64,000 nucleotides of DNA from Paracentrotus lividus. Its lineage: Eukaryota; Echinodermata; Echinoidea; Camarodonta; Echinidae. Positions 37,601 through 52,300 of this stretch are shown here, piece by piece. The notes below the pieces were generated by a model. It was not told the origin of the DNA. It saw only the letters and a program-made list of their open reading frames with translations, and ran no database searches. Both the position numbers and the translations under genes were made by a program. Where the stretch lies: contig CALNVZ010003430.1 in the NCBI GenBank assembly GCA_940671915.1, positions 12,533,075 to 12,597,074 of the forward strand, given 5' to 3'. Position 1 is the stretch's first letter, and each line of letters opens with the position of its first letter.

Positions 37601-40600
37601 TGGAAAGTCTTCTTTCTCTGGGGCAATGGCACTGCTGATGAAGTGGCACTTCCTTCATCCGTTGCTACAGAGGGTGCAACGCTGTCTAAGATTGTGATCC
37701 CTGCTCGCACACTCACCCCTGGGAACCATCTCATATCTGTCAATGTAACAATCCAAGGGGAGCCTGGTTTGGAGACCATCGCAACTACCAATGCTTCAAT
37801 ATCAGCTAGTGATCTTGTGGCAAAGATCAATGGTGGGGATCATCGTGTTGTACCATACAGGGTTGATGATCCAGCCAGCCAGACTTTGACAACGCAGAGC
37901 TTCTTTGTGGATGGTTCATCTTCCTACGACCCTGACAAGGACCCACAGGATCACTCGGATTGGACAATTACCTGGCAGTGCAGGAGAAAGAGGTACATTC
38001 AGGCCAATAGCAACATCGATGATCTGGAGACCTTTCAGCAGTGGAATGAAGATTATTCTGTGCTATTAGTCGATAGTGTGGTCAACAGAGATTTTGTGAT
38101 GGAAGCATCTGATGTTGGAGGCTGCTTTGGGCGTCATGGAGGTCCATCCAATTTATCTCTTCCTGGAGGTGAGTTAGTAAATCATCAATGTTTCACATTG
38201 TGAACATCATTCCCATAACATTATAATTATGATAGCTTTGATTAAATACATTGTACAGTATAATACATTACAATTGTAATGTTGAATGCATTACTTACTA
38301 CACTCAGGTTATTAGCACATTCTTTCAATGGATCATCCAGCAAGGCCGCATTTTAAAGAGTACATGAAGCTCAATACTGATGAATGGACAATTGATCAAT
38401 TCTCAGCTACTGGTATTATACATCTAACAAGTCAACTGTATACTCAAAAACACATACAAAAAAGACAGAAACTGCAAGACCTGCCCCATCTTATCTAGGT
38501 ATACAAAAACTACAGTCAAGATTTGACAAGAGCAGCTTAATAATGACAACAAACAAAGACTTTGGTGTATTGATGGAAATTTTGAATCTAGGACACCACA
38601 CTGCGAGCAAGATTATCACTACAAATTTATATTCTCCCAACTTTTTCCATTTGAATTAAGGTTTGCTGTCGGTGGATTCAGGAGTGTTTACAGTGAATAC
38701 CTATTACCTGTACCCGGGCATGGAGTACGAGTTCAAGCTACATGTGTCTGATGGGTCAAGGAATGCAACTGCTTTCCAAACCCTCTACGTTGTTGATGGA
38801 TTTATACCTGATGTGTACCTCAAGTAAGATTTGATTCTTATTTGTCGTTTATTCACTTATTTTCTGTTGTATTCATAATGATGGTTATACTAATGAAAGA
38901 CTACATAAAGATTTGAGCAGTTCAGCACTATTTATGAAGCAGGAGGGGGGGGGGGGGGTAAGGGCAAGTTTAATTAAGACAAATATGACAGTAGGAGTTC
39001 AAGCTGCATGTGACCAAAGGGCCCAGGAACCAATTTAGCAAAATATAAAGCTTACTTACAAGGTAAAGACAAAAATATATACTGTGATTGAAGACCCAGA
39101 AAGAGCAAACTATTGCTACTCGATATGAACTGGTTTCCCAACCTTATATATTACTTTATAAGCCAATATTGAGGACTACTTGGGGAAATTTCCAAGTGGA
39201 TAACTTCATGATTTTTGTGATTTTTTTCAATATGATAAGTAGCCGTACAATGTATACTGAAATGGAAATTTTCACGAGAATGGACTAACAAAATTTGCGA
39301 CTATAGCCACTTATACAGTAATACTTGAAATACTAATATAAACATTATTTACCAAAAACATTATTACCAACTTGAAGGCACATTTGCAAAATCTTGTTTC
39401 ATTTATGTTACAGGTGCAAAGTAAACTGCAGAGAAAAGATCAATCCACAGAACAGGTGGCTGGTTGGAGCAGTTCTTTCTTCATCAGCAGATATTGATAT
39501 CAACCAAACAGTTTACTACAAGTATGATATTTGAATGACTGCAAATGAAATAAACACATCATTAATATTCTCTTATAAGTTCTCAAACATATGGCTAAAA
39601 AGCTTTTGATAGTTTCCGGCATATTGTGATTTGATAATATCCCTTCATCCTGCTTAACAGCACATATTTCAAAAGCAATGGACTTTCATAAAGGTGTAGA
39701 ACCTTTGTAAAATATAGTTTGGTTTTTTATTTCTGAGCCAAAACACAATATCAATTACATGTCCTTTAAATCATGAAGGAAAACAGTTGCTAATGAGGTA
39801 CACTGTTTAAACTGGAATTTTTGCAAGGGTTTTATTTTTGAAAATTTCACAAGTGTGTCCTTGCAATATTTTCTGATTCAATATTAGATAACATGTACAC
39901 TTGTACTAAGTCAATTAAAGTCACTTGAACACCATTATAAAACAAAAATAAAAAACAAAACAAAACAAAGTCAGGTTAAATCATCTTTCCTTCTCACTCA
40001 AAGATGGGACCTTTCAGTATACCAGAACAACACGAAGCAGACATTGTCTTCAGAGGTATGGCTGCCATATTCATCCCTGTCTGACCAGATTACAACCTCA
40101 TCTAACCATTTGTTGGCCATTGAGAGTGGATTCTTTGAGGAAGGCAAGCTCTATGAGTTAGATCTGATGGCCTCCTACTCACCTACTTTCAATATTAAAG
40201 GTATGTCTTTCCTTTACATTTGTATATACAGTCAACTCTTCTTTAAGTCGACCTTCTATAAGTTGAATATTCACCTATGTCAAAGCAAGTATTTAGACCA
40301 GATTATTCAAGGCATGTGTTATTCACCTCTCATAAGTCGAACTGATTTCTATTGTCAGAAGAGATTCGACTTTGGCAGAGTTACCTACAGGTCAGGTCAG
40401 GCTGATGAAAATTCAAGTTAGCAATAATGGTTTGTATCTACCAGCAGACCTGGAACTTTGGCATGATCCCGTTATAATGTTTTGGTCGAGCAAACCAGTA
40501 GACCCTAATCATAAAAGAATCTCCATGTGTGACTTTCTATTCATTGGTTGTTAGTGGATCCTAATTGTTGTCAATAACTTTTAAAAAAAGAAGTAATGGA

Positions 40601-43268
40601 ATGACAATGCTAAACTATAATTTCATGTTAAACCCCTGTTATAAGAATGTCCTATGGACCCAGCTAAATGCTTTATTCATTATAAAATGTTATACTTTAA
40701 TTTACAGTAAACTGCTTCTGTCCCCTGCCCTAAATGGTTGATGAGTCTGATTTCAAACAAGTCTTGTTACTGAACTAACAACTCCTTTCCCTCTCTTTAT
40801 ATATCTAGTTGCTTTTTTATAAGACCATATTTATATATTTTTTTTAGAGTTTTGTAAGCCGATTACCTTCTTCACTTTGTGCGAAAGATGTTTTGAAATT
40901 TAATTCATTCTTTTTACCACCTTACAGCTGACATGTCCATGTCCCTTGACATCAATGCCCCTCCGTATGGTGGCACCTGCTCAATCTCTCCACTGGAAGG
41001 CACTGTGGCAGCAACCAAGTTCTCATTCACATGTCAGGATTGGATGGTGTTAGATGCAGCCTGCCTACCCCTACTCTATGCTGTTAGAGCAAAGGTTAGG
41101 GGCGCTGCAGAGACGGTTTCTTTGAGCACCCAGGATACCTCTGACATCTGGCCTTTGATTTACTCGGGTGAGTGGTGCTTGAGCGATGATGGTGTTGCAG
41201 ATGGTGAGGATGATGACGGTGATGCTCTTGATGAAAGTGAGAAATCTGGTGACTGTGGTAATGAAGATGAAGATGATGAGGATGAGAATTAAGATTGAGA
41301 GAAGGACTGGATAGAGATATACATGTCTTCAGCCTCCTGTACTTGGTCAGGGCTAAGGTCAGGGGTCCGGCTGAGACAGTGCCTTTGAGAACCCAGGATA
41401 CCACTGGCATATGACCTTTGATTTACTCAGGTAAGTGATGATAGAGCAATGATGGGGTTTGTGGTGAGAATGATGATGGTGATGGTGTCTGGAATTCAGA
41501 TTGCATGGTGATACATGTAGTTCAATCACTTTTCAGATTGATCATGATAATGTTGAATATGAAAATGGGAATTATGATTTGTATGAAGATGGCAAGGGGA
41601 TGAAGAGGATAATGGAAGTTGATGATAGTCTTCATGTACAATTCAAAGTTGTCAAATTCTATTCTATACCAAAGAATCCTACAAGCAGATTATTATGAAT
41701 TTCCAGTCTAAATTTACCTACAGTTTGTATTTGAGCTTTTCCAATTCCGTAAACCTCTTTATGTATGTCATCAAGGGTGTAACCCTTTTGTTAATTTGTG
41801 CTTATTGTTTTTGCTAGTTTGGACTTATGGAAACCAACTCATGTTTTTATAGAAAAAGATGAGAATGAAGAAGAGTTTGATAAATCTTAAAACAATTGAC
41901 ATTTTAGCAATATGTAACCTACTTAGTATAAAAACAAATTGTTCCTTCTTGAATTTCTCTCAAATGATAGGTACGGTACCATCCTCTTCACGTCTGTTCT
42001 TCCCCACTGGATTGTCTGCTTATGACTATATTGTTGATGTCAAAGTACAGATCAGTGATGTCTTTGGCACTTACGCTCTGGACTCCGTCATGGAAATAAA
42101 AGTGAGAACTGATTTTGAGATCGTAACAGAAGAAAATTTGATTCACTCATTTTACTCCTGTATTTTTAAATTAGCTTTATCGGAGGGATTTCTGAAGAAA
42201 ATTTTACACCATTTCTCTTGGTGTATTCGATCTAATGCACAATCTGCAGTTTTGCTCTGACTTGCTTTTTTTATTTTGGTCCATTTTATAATCTAGTACA
42301 CTGGTGGTTGAAGTAAAAAAAAAAAATATTAAAAAAATAAGAAGACTTTAAACATGCTATAATTGTGAATCCCTTTTACAGCTTAAATTTGTCTTTCTTT
42401 TTATCCATTTTAACTTTTTTTTCTTTTTTTTGCTTAAATTATTTCCCCCTCGTATTCTGTAACTTAAATTTTAGTTTAAAGTTTAAGTAAAAGAGGTAGA
42501 AGAGTAGGAAGAATGTGAAAACAACAAAAACAAAGTGCAGCATATTAAATTAGTGATAACAAATTAGTCCCACACCTGCAAGTTTATGCCACTCACAGGG
42601 CCTTGTGACATACAGAGCTACAACGATTGTATTTCACAAGCCTCATTTTGAGCACATCAAAAATCATGGCTATTGAACAGGATTCAGTATTAGATTTAGA
42701 ACAGTAGAATAAGAACTTTTAATCACCCTGTCCACCACTGTAAATATGCTCCAAATAGGCCGCTGAGATACAATGGATCAAACTCTTTTTGCGCCAGGGT
42801 ATAGTTTGAAAATTCTATCAATATACTTAGGTTCTAAAGTGATGTACATGTATAAGTAAAATTCCTTTGAATAATGTTGGGAATACTGTTATTTCCTGTG
42901 GTTAGATAAGTAAAATATTCATAAATGTCTTACTTGTATATTCTAGGTTCATCCGTTCAATGAAACATCAGGTGATCTGGCCAACACGTTGACTGACCTT
43001 AGAAACAACATGGTCTCTGAAGCATCCACAGGATACTCGGACTCTGCTACCAGTTACGCAAGGGTTATCTCGGACATTATTAATACAGGTGGGTTAAAGG
43101 GATTAGGCATTTAAAGATCCATTGGTATGCTGTTGGCATAGTGATGGTGTTTATGGTAATGAAGAACATGATGATGATGATGACGAGGATGATGATGATG
43201 ATGATGATAATGATGATGATGATGAATATGGTGATGATGGGGATAATGATGATGATGACGATGATGAA

Positions 43269-43301
<33 letters not shown>

Positions 43302-46300
43302 AGTAATGTAAATGATCATAATAGTAATTCTATTAATATGATGATACTAAATTTATTGATGATGATGATGATTTAATTGATCATGATAATGCCAATAGTA
43401 ATTAAAATATGGGAGTTGCTGCTACCCTGTTTGGCATTCAACAATAAAGAGATAGAGCAATGTCGATCTGGCGCTGCACTGTGGCTTCCTTGCCCATGAT
43501 CAAATGAGCACTAAGAATTTCTGTTTCACATTTGTTTCTGACAATAAAATTTTGAGTGAGCATAATTGATGAGCTAAACACCATGGTTTCTGAAACATCT
43601 ACTGAATAATATTTAATAATATATCCAAGTCATCTGATTTGCAGGATGTTTTGTAGCTACTCATGTAGTTCAAATAGTTCAGCATCATACTGAAAATTGA
43701 TGATATAACGTTTTTTCTATACGCACTGATACATTGAATATTAGAGATTGATTTCCAAGGGTTTGCTGTTGTGTCAGAAAGCAGTTTACATTTTCTAATC
43801 TTTCTACCACTGACTACATTTGCCAGTATTTATACAATGTATGCAAAGAGATTTGAAACAATGTTTTTTGTTTGTGGTATAGATTCATCATCAGGATCAA
43901 GTCAACCCAATGGTTCATCATCAACTTTGAACTCAGAGATCAGAATGGGGGTGAGATATGTTGTGTTATAGTAATAGAAATACAGTCCAACCTACATGTA
44001 GCTATACAGCCATCATATATTCCTTCATAAACCAGCCATGTCCTGAAACTTGTTAACTCCACAATGCTCAAGTGGTCAGAAGCTATTAAAACCTGACATT
44101 AACTCGGAGTATAGAAATCATCTTGGCATATATTTAAGGGATTACGGTGAATTGATGCCGCTTTAAATATAAATTTGAACATCGAAGGAAACTGACCAGA
44201 AATATATGATATGAAAAAATGAGTAAATTATTATTATTCATAACTTGTGCAGATTCGAGAACAGATGGTGACGATCTTAGAGCCTGCAGCCTCATCATCC
44301 ATTACAGTGGATGAAGTGGACCAGATCTCGTCTGTTCTCAACCTAGCGACAGAAGTGTCCAGTGAGGTCTCTTCCAGAACACAGGTAACCCACTGTAATT
44401 AGCAATCATAGATTGGTAGATTTAAGATCAGATCATTTAATAGCAGTAACAATTTGTGTGCTTTGTTTGCCAGGCGGCAGATTCCATGACATGCCAAGTT
44501 TACCAATCGACACACACAATAGAAACAAATTGCCAGTAAAATTGCACTTTTAGTATCAATAGCTTTGGGTATTGTGTTTTAACTGATGACCCTTTTGGCA
44601 TCGCACATAATAGTTTCATACTAAGATTTCTGATCATCTAGAAGTTCTTGATAAAATGAAACTACACCTCAAGAAACTAACTGTGGCTTGTTCATGAATG
44701 AGTTAATTAAAAACTATCCATCTCCATGGAAGATGGAGACAAGGGCCAGAACAGTTGATTTGATACCACTTTATCCTAATTGATTCTTTCTCATCCAGTT
44801 GGATGACCTTGTAGCAACAGAGAGATTGACAAGTACGTGGGTTGGTATTCAGGATGAAGATCAGACTGCTGTAGAATGACTTAACTATTAATTTAATTAT
44901 GAAATATTTTTCATAATCATTCATAATGACTCTTGTCAAAGACAAACGTAAGTGTTATGAACAGATGATTTGGTACCACTTGATCCTAATTAATTCTTCT
45001 TCATCATTTCCAGGAGGGTGCCCTAGGAGCAACAGAGAGATTGACGAGTACATTGGTTGGTATTCAGGAAGAAGACCAGACTGCTGTAGAGAGACTTCAG
45101 ATATCTGCATCCTTACTTCTGAAAGTCTGTGGTAAGGCTTTGATATCAATAAAAAAAACACATTTGACTGGGATAATTAAGGGCAGTGATTTAAAAAGAA
45201 AAGAGACAAAGAAATGGTGAACAGAAAGAATATAATGTCCAAGTCAGAGATCAGAGCAGCTACACTATGAAAACAAAACTATCTGTTGAAATCAATAATA
45301 GGAAATATAATTTTACTTGAAAATTTTAGGAGCTATAGAATTTTGTTTTTAATGCTTATAAGTAGGTTCTCTTTTCTTTATTTTCTATCACAAAGAATCC
45401 AAAAAAATGTTCAATTGAATGTAATACAGTTTCTAGATATTATTTCAACCATTTAGCCCTTAGAAGCTGTGTGTAACACGTCAGCTTACTTCTTAGGGGT
45501 ATCTGCTAACATAATGTATTTAAGACTATCACAAGATTGTAACATATTGATTTGCTGTAATATGCTGGAGGATGGATTGGGGTTAGAGGGTCGAGGAAGG
45601 CTTGGGGTGGGCTAGGGGAAGGGGATGGCTGGGGCTAGTGCTATGGCAGGCTAAAACCTGGGAAATATGAGGAGAAAGCTGAAACGTGGTTACATTCAAT
45701 TTGAAGTGATATTGTTTCCCGGTTTCACTTCACATGTACATGTACATGTAGGTACGAGGTTTGGATGTTATGTGTAACTTGTTTTTCTTATCACAGATAA
45801 TGTGGTAGATGCTGCCCTAGATTCGATGGATGGGAGTACAGAAAGTGAGCAAGATTCTGTTACTACTCTTCGGGTGAGTGTATTAATCTCTATGTTTTTT
45901 ACAGTCCACTGTACACCTAACATTCATCACAAGCATTTTCCTGCTTTGGATTTTAATAACATATTTACATTGAGCCGTTTACATGTTTCTTTATCTATTT
46001 ATACTATCCAAAAGTGCATGGATAAACAAAGAAAATATATGGACATGTAGGCTAGAGTATTTTGCAAATAATGTGTTTAACTGTGTTTACTAAGCAACAA
46101 GGGAGCATGGTTGTGTGGTTGTATTATATAAAACAAAATTGTCATTATAGAAAATGTCTTGAATTTTCTGTTCTTACATAAAAAGATTGATAATATTCCA
46201 AACTCCTTTCAGTTTCATAGAAGATTCCTTTGATAAGATGCAAGGTCAATAAGTCATGTACATGTATATATATGTTGGCTGATACAATCCTTTGTCAGAG

Positions 46301-49300
46301 CTGATGCTGGATTCGCTGCTGAAATGTTAGGGTTTTTTTTTCAGGGGGAGACAGGCCAATAAATTAAAAACCATGGTTTCATCAAAATTACATTGAATTT
46401 TTCTCTACTTCATTTGATTATTGATCCTTTTTTACCAATAATATTTTTTTGTGTGTGTAATGAAATGCAGAACTCTGCTGTTGAGAGTACCCTGGTCAGG
46501 TCTGTGTCTGTAGTCGACAAGGTATCTGAAGTTCTCGGCAACAACGTTATCACTGGAGAGGGTCCCGTTACCGTGGATGCAGGCAACATCAGGGTCAAAG
46601 TTCAAAAATCAGAAAGCGAAGATGTAGAAGGTAAACAGAAGATGAACGTTGTTTAGTAATATTGTGTCTGTAGTAGATAGAGTATCTGAGGTCTTGAGAA
46701 ATAATGTAATCACAAGAGAGGATCCTGTTACTATGGATGCAGGCAACATCAGGGTCAAGTTAAAAAAACAGAAAGGAAGATGTTCCTGATGAGAATCAAG
46801 TCATATGATTTCTATTTTTTTGGTTTTCATTGACTCTTTTATGTACTTGCACATCCACTTATCTGTTATGTTTTTTTTTTATTGATGATAGTTCATATTA
46901 CCTGACTGCCTGGTCACCGTGTTAACAATAATTTTATGTGGTTGTAGGCCTATAAATGTACATGTTCATCTAATTTACATATTATCCTTATTTTTGTCTC
47001 CCCCCCCTCCACCTGACCATGTTAGGGAACTTTGAAGTTGAGCCAGGCTGTAATCTTGATTTCCCATCTGCTGAAAACATGTTTGGCGTCAGTGAAAGGT
47101 CACAGGGAATACAATTCAAGGTGAATAGGCCTTTTTTTCGAGATAATTAAATTTGTTAATTTGTGATGATACAGTGTATATAATAAAAGAGTGATTTTTG
47201 AAATTCATAATCACAGGGAGTAACATCATTTTAATATTAGAGTTCATTTCAAGATAGATATTCCATTCCACTGTTATTTTATCAACAACACGAAAATTTG
47301 GAATACAGTCTACTCCTGTTATAATGAGTATTTCAATAGAGCAGGCCAATCTTTGTCAGGGATTCTGTTAAGAATGAGATGAAGATTTTGGAAGGATCGT
47401 AAGTAAGCTCAGGCTTTTTTAAAATCAATTTTACCTGAAAAAACTGTCTGTTATGGGATAAGCCGTTTCAGGGTTTTTTTTTTTAATTTTTTTTTTACAC
47501 ATGTAAAGAATATGTACAAAATTCATGAAATGTAATTTCCATATTCTTGGTTTGCTACTGTTTTCATATTTCAGGCTGTGATGTACCAGCCTAACATGCG
47601 TCCATTTGCCAGCGGAGCGGGCGATATCAACAGCAAGACCGTATCCTTTCAGTTCATTGACCCCTCAACAAACGGGGTCATAGAGGTCAAGAATACCATC
47701 AAACCAATCACCATCACCATCCCCCGCATAACCCAACCTTCTGTCTCGTTGGAAAATGAGACACTGACATCATTCGGTCAGACGTATGGAGTAGGAGGTC
47801 CAATAGCTCTCCACACTGTTGGTAAGATTTACAATGTACTTCTGAACATTATGGCCCCCCTAACCCTGAGTCATGAAACAACGAGGCGTGATCCTCTGAC
47901 GTTACAGATTAATAGTGAAAAATGTCAAGGGGCCATTATGCCCCCCTCCCTGGAACTACATGTATACGGGTTAAAATTGTTTTCTTTAGTGTAAGATTAT
48001 CATTGTTATGATTGGAACTTTGAATTGTAAGCTCCGAAAGTCTTTTATCCTTGAGATATTCAATATCAAGCAAATTTACTGTTATAACATATGAATGATT
48101 CCATCCTAAAAATAAATAAACACCCAGCTCATAAACTTATCAAAATTCAAGCAATGTACATTATTCATAAACAATCTTTTTATAGGATCATGTTCAACCC
48201 TCATCTAATTTAAGTTTGTCATTACTTTAGCTTTGACCAATGCTGCAGTACATTAAGTATGTTGACAATGCCAATATTATTACATTGTATTTAGCACTGA
48301 CATCAGGAATCTTTATTATTATTGTTATTTTTTAGATATACCTGATTCAAATGGAGCAGAGCTTGAGGTGAAGTGTATGGGTTTTACAGGGATGGAGACT
48401 AACTACACTTACAACTGCACTCTCATTGTTATGATAACAACCATTGGCCTACCAGAAATAGGTATGTGTAGTATTGGTGCAATGTGTTATGCAATATTTA
48501 AAGGGATGCAGTAACATTGAATGATAATCAAATTGCAATTTATTGGATTTAGCTCATTCTGCCGACATGATTATGAACACATAGGTCAGTCTGTTATTCC
48601 TCACAAATTGCAGTCTATTGCAGATACATGTATGTATGATTTTGTACTCAAATTTTCAAACCCATTCCCTGACGCGAATGAAAACTGTGTGCGTTTAACG
48701 CACGTGGTTTTCACCGCATTTCCTGTTGTGATGTCCCCGTTCCTACCGGGCTGCTAAGCTTGCAACGGAGCGGTATAAATTAATCATGCACGGCTGTATC
48801 CTTAGCCTTGTTTGAAATTTCACTGTTTTAAGATAGTAAATGACTTGTATTTGATCTGAAACTTTCAGTAGCTTGTTTTTACGGTCAGAGCAATAGAATT
48901 TTATTAATTTTGATCTATTTTGCACTAGTTTTGGGAAGTTATTAAATCCCTTTTATGACTAGGCTTACTTAAACAAATCTAAACTGAGGATGAAAATAAT
49001 CCATTCCATCAATATGTGTGACAATGTTGTTGTAATCACTTGAATAGATGTAAAGGCAGGACAAAAATTATCAAATTCATTATTTTGAGTGACAATGTTG
49101 TTGTAATCCCTAGGGGTATTCATTTGTCTTGTAATGTACTGTAGTCAACAACGAAATTCTCGATCACTCTCGCAGAACTGTTCACTAGCTTACTACCAAA
49201 TTGTTGATCACTCTCAAAAAGTGTTCACTAACTTAAAGTTAGCAAGACAAATACCGCTTAGACTGTCAATCCGCTCCACGTCTTTGGAACTCTCTACCTA

Positions 49301-52300
49301 TCCAAATTTTGAAATTTAAACAACATGGACACCTTCAAATCTGAATTCAAAGCCCATTTTTCCCTGCAATTTTGTGAATAATGTACTGTATAAGCCAATA
49401 TTTTCGCGTACAGATATTTTCGCGATTTTGGACTAATTGGGGAAATTCGCGAGAGCAAAATTTCGCGATTTTGGTGATGACTTCATTACTATAAATAGCC
49501 TTGTACTGAAGTGGAAATTTTCGCGATGACCGACTCGTGAAATTCGCGAAAATAAAGTCACCGCGAAAATAACCACTTATACAGTAGTTTGGGAAGCCAG
49601 GCGCCTTAGAATGCTTTGGCAGACAAATGGCACTTTACAAATGCTGTTCATCAACATGAATCTAGATGTTGTACTTTCAAAGTAAATTTCAGTTATTCCA
49701 ATACTTATTTCAATGGAAAGTAACCCCTGGATTTAACAGCTCTGTACTATCTTTATTTTTTTATAAGAATTAACTCCTGGAACTGCACAGAGCTGCACTT
49801 TAGTAAATCTCAGTAATTTCAATCTTTACCTAACAGGAAGCAATGCCTGGAACTGCACATTGGACCAAACGGTTATTCTCATGGAGTACCCATTGTAAAA
49901 CAGCACTCTGATGGATCCATGGAATAAGAGTGACTTCATCTTGGTGGAAGGCAACACGAGATGCTTCATTGATAATGAAGTCATGAACAAGTAAGTGTTT
50001 CAAATGGCTGTTAATGACAGAGCCTCACACGTTTCCTCTGATCTATGGTAGATGTGGAAGTGCCTCCAGGAGATGAGAATTATAGCGGGTACATGTGCCC
50101 CTCTCCATACTTGTTGTCCGATTGTATCAGGATCCTTCTGATTTACAACTTTCAAAATGGCCAAAAGTCAGGACTCTCTGATATATCTGGAATTCAGAAT
50201 GAACTTCCTGCCAGAGAATAGTTCAAAAATAGATCAACAATGAAAGCTAACAAATTGGGTATTCTGACTAATATTAATCGACACACATTTTCAAATATTT
50301 TCTTGCCTTCCACTTGGAATCTTACATTCTTTCACCCTGTGATAGTCAGCAAATGAATAGAAACGAAGCTGTTGTTTTTGGATATTGCATATATTTCACA
50401 GCCTTCCACTTGGAATCTTACATTCTCCCACCCTGCAATAGTCAGAAAATTACTAGAAATGAAGTGTTGTATTTGGATATTGCATACATTTCACAGCCCA
50501 TCAGCTGTTGAAACATTTTGCAAATAAATAAATAAATCAATGAAGCTTCCCTTTTGCATAGCTTTCTAATTTTTTCCTTTTATATATGCATACAGTCTCC
50601 TCGGTAACGGGACATACACCTCAGTAAATATTGGAGTGAGAGAGCTTGCCAATGAGGCTGAATGGAACGAGACCTATTCAAGAACACCCAATGCCACGTT
50701 TGAATTCAAGCACTACTCTTTCAGCCCTACCCTCCATAGCTGCTCCTACATCAAAGAACGAGATAGTGAGGCTTCTTGGAAGAAAGATGGATGTTTGGTT
50801 AGTATCAAGATTATTATTATTGTGTAACAGCATTTTGAGAAACTTTGTGACTGGGAAGGGAATGTAATCGTGATAGTAATCTTAAAAAGCCACTTTCACT
50901 TTCGCTTAAAAAAGCCACCTATGTGTTAGAAAGTGGAAATGGTTTAAAAGGTGGACCTTTTGTAAAGTTACCAAGGTTATTTTCATTTTAAACCGGTATT
51001 CTGTGTAACTTTTTGTCAGTTACAGGAAAATTAAAATCAATGTAAACAGTGCAGCTCTTAGGGTCTCTCCAAAGGTATAACTGATTGTGATATTTTTTCT
51101 TTTACGAAAAGTTCAGTCATAAAACTGATTGACTTCCTCTTGCAGATCTAGGATAGTGCACAAGGTCCCCTCTGGGATTGAACATATGACTACATGTATT
51201 GTATATCTAATATTACATACCTCACTTTAAGAATGTTGAATAATCCTGTCCTCTGATTGGTCAAAAGCTTGGTCATGTCTTCAACCATGCCCCCAAAACA
51301 TCTCATTGGATTTATGCCCGTTGCCACCCTGGATGCCCCTTAGCAACGGGCATAGTGCAATCCCCATTTGTTTACGTGCATAAGGCTGCTTTGCGCGATG
51401 ATTTCAGATACCATAATTTGCAGCGCGATTTGGTCACTAATTTAGTTAGTTAGTCTAAATTAGACCATGTACATGTTATTTTTAGATCCCCTTGTTTTTC
51501 GGCATATAAACGATATATTGACTGCTTTTATTTTTGGGACATGGTCGTTTCTAGACTGCTCTCGGGAACTTTCGAATCTGCCATAACCCGCGACCTGGGG
51601 TCTTGGGTTATAGCAGATGCGGAATTTCCCTTGAGCAGTCTAGAAACGGCCATGCCCCTCAAAGCAGTCAATATATCTATATGAGTATATGAAAGAAAAT
51701 TAATGTCTCTGCCCCCTCTTTTTCAAGTTTTGCTGTTTGTGCCCCTTCTAATTTCAAATATTGAAACCGCAGCTGGACCTTGCACAGACTGCTCTCAAAT
51801 ATCTGGACCAAAAACCAATCAAGTAATAGAAACACACATACATTTTTCATACATTTTTTGCTCTTTTTACTTATAAATATACTCCCCATCTACATTTAGC
51901 AACGTGCATGAAGAATTTTAAAACATATTTCTATCCTTTTCTCTTGTAATGATAGGTCAGTCCGTCCAGCAATGCCACCCAGACCACATGCCTATGCAAC
52001 CATCTAACCATGTTTGGTGCAGGGTTTCAGATACCTATGAATCGTATTGACCTATCCCAGTCGGCCTTCAGCAAGCTGCATGAGAACCCTGTGGTCTTTG
52101 CCTTCATGATGTGCTGTCTATGCATCTATTTTGTGGTTCTTCTCTGGGCTAGAAAGGTTGACAAAAGGGATCTTCTCAAGGTACATTTGTGTGTAGTGAT
52201 TAACAATAATCTTCTGAACTCTAATGTTAATTCAAACAAAGAGGGAAACCGACCAGAAATACATAAAAATACATGAAAAGAGAAAAGAAAAAGCAATTCT

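Noticed and set aside
43122..43376. Poly-Asp and poly-Ile frames
   Set aside because: Produced by a GAT microsatellite inside intron 18.
48743..48925. Possible - strand small gene in intron 26
   Set aside because: Short, AT-rich, no motif, no splice or start context.
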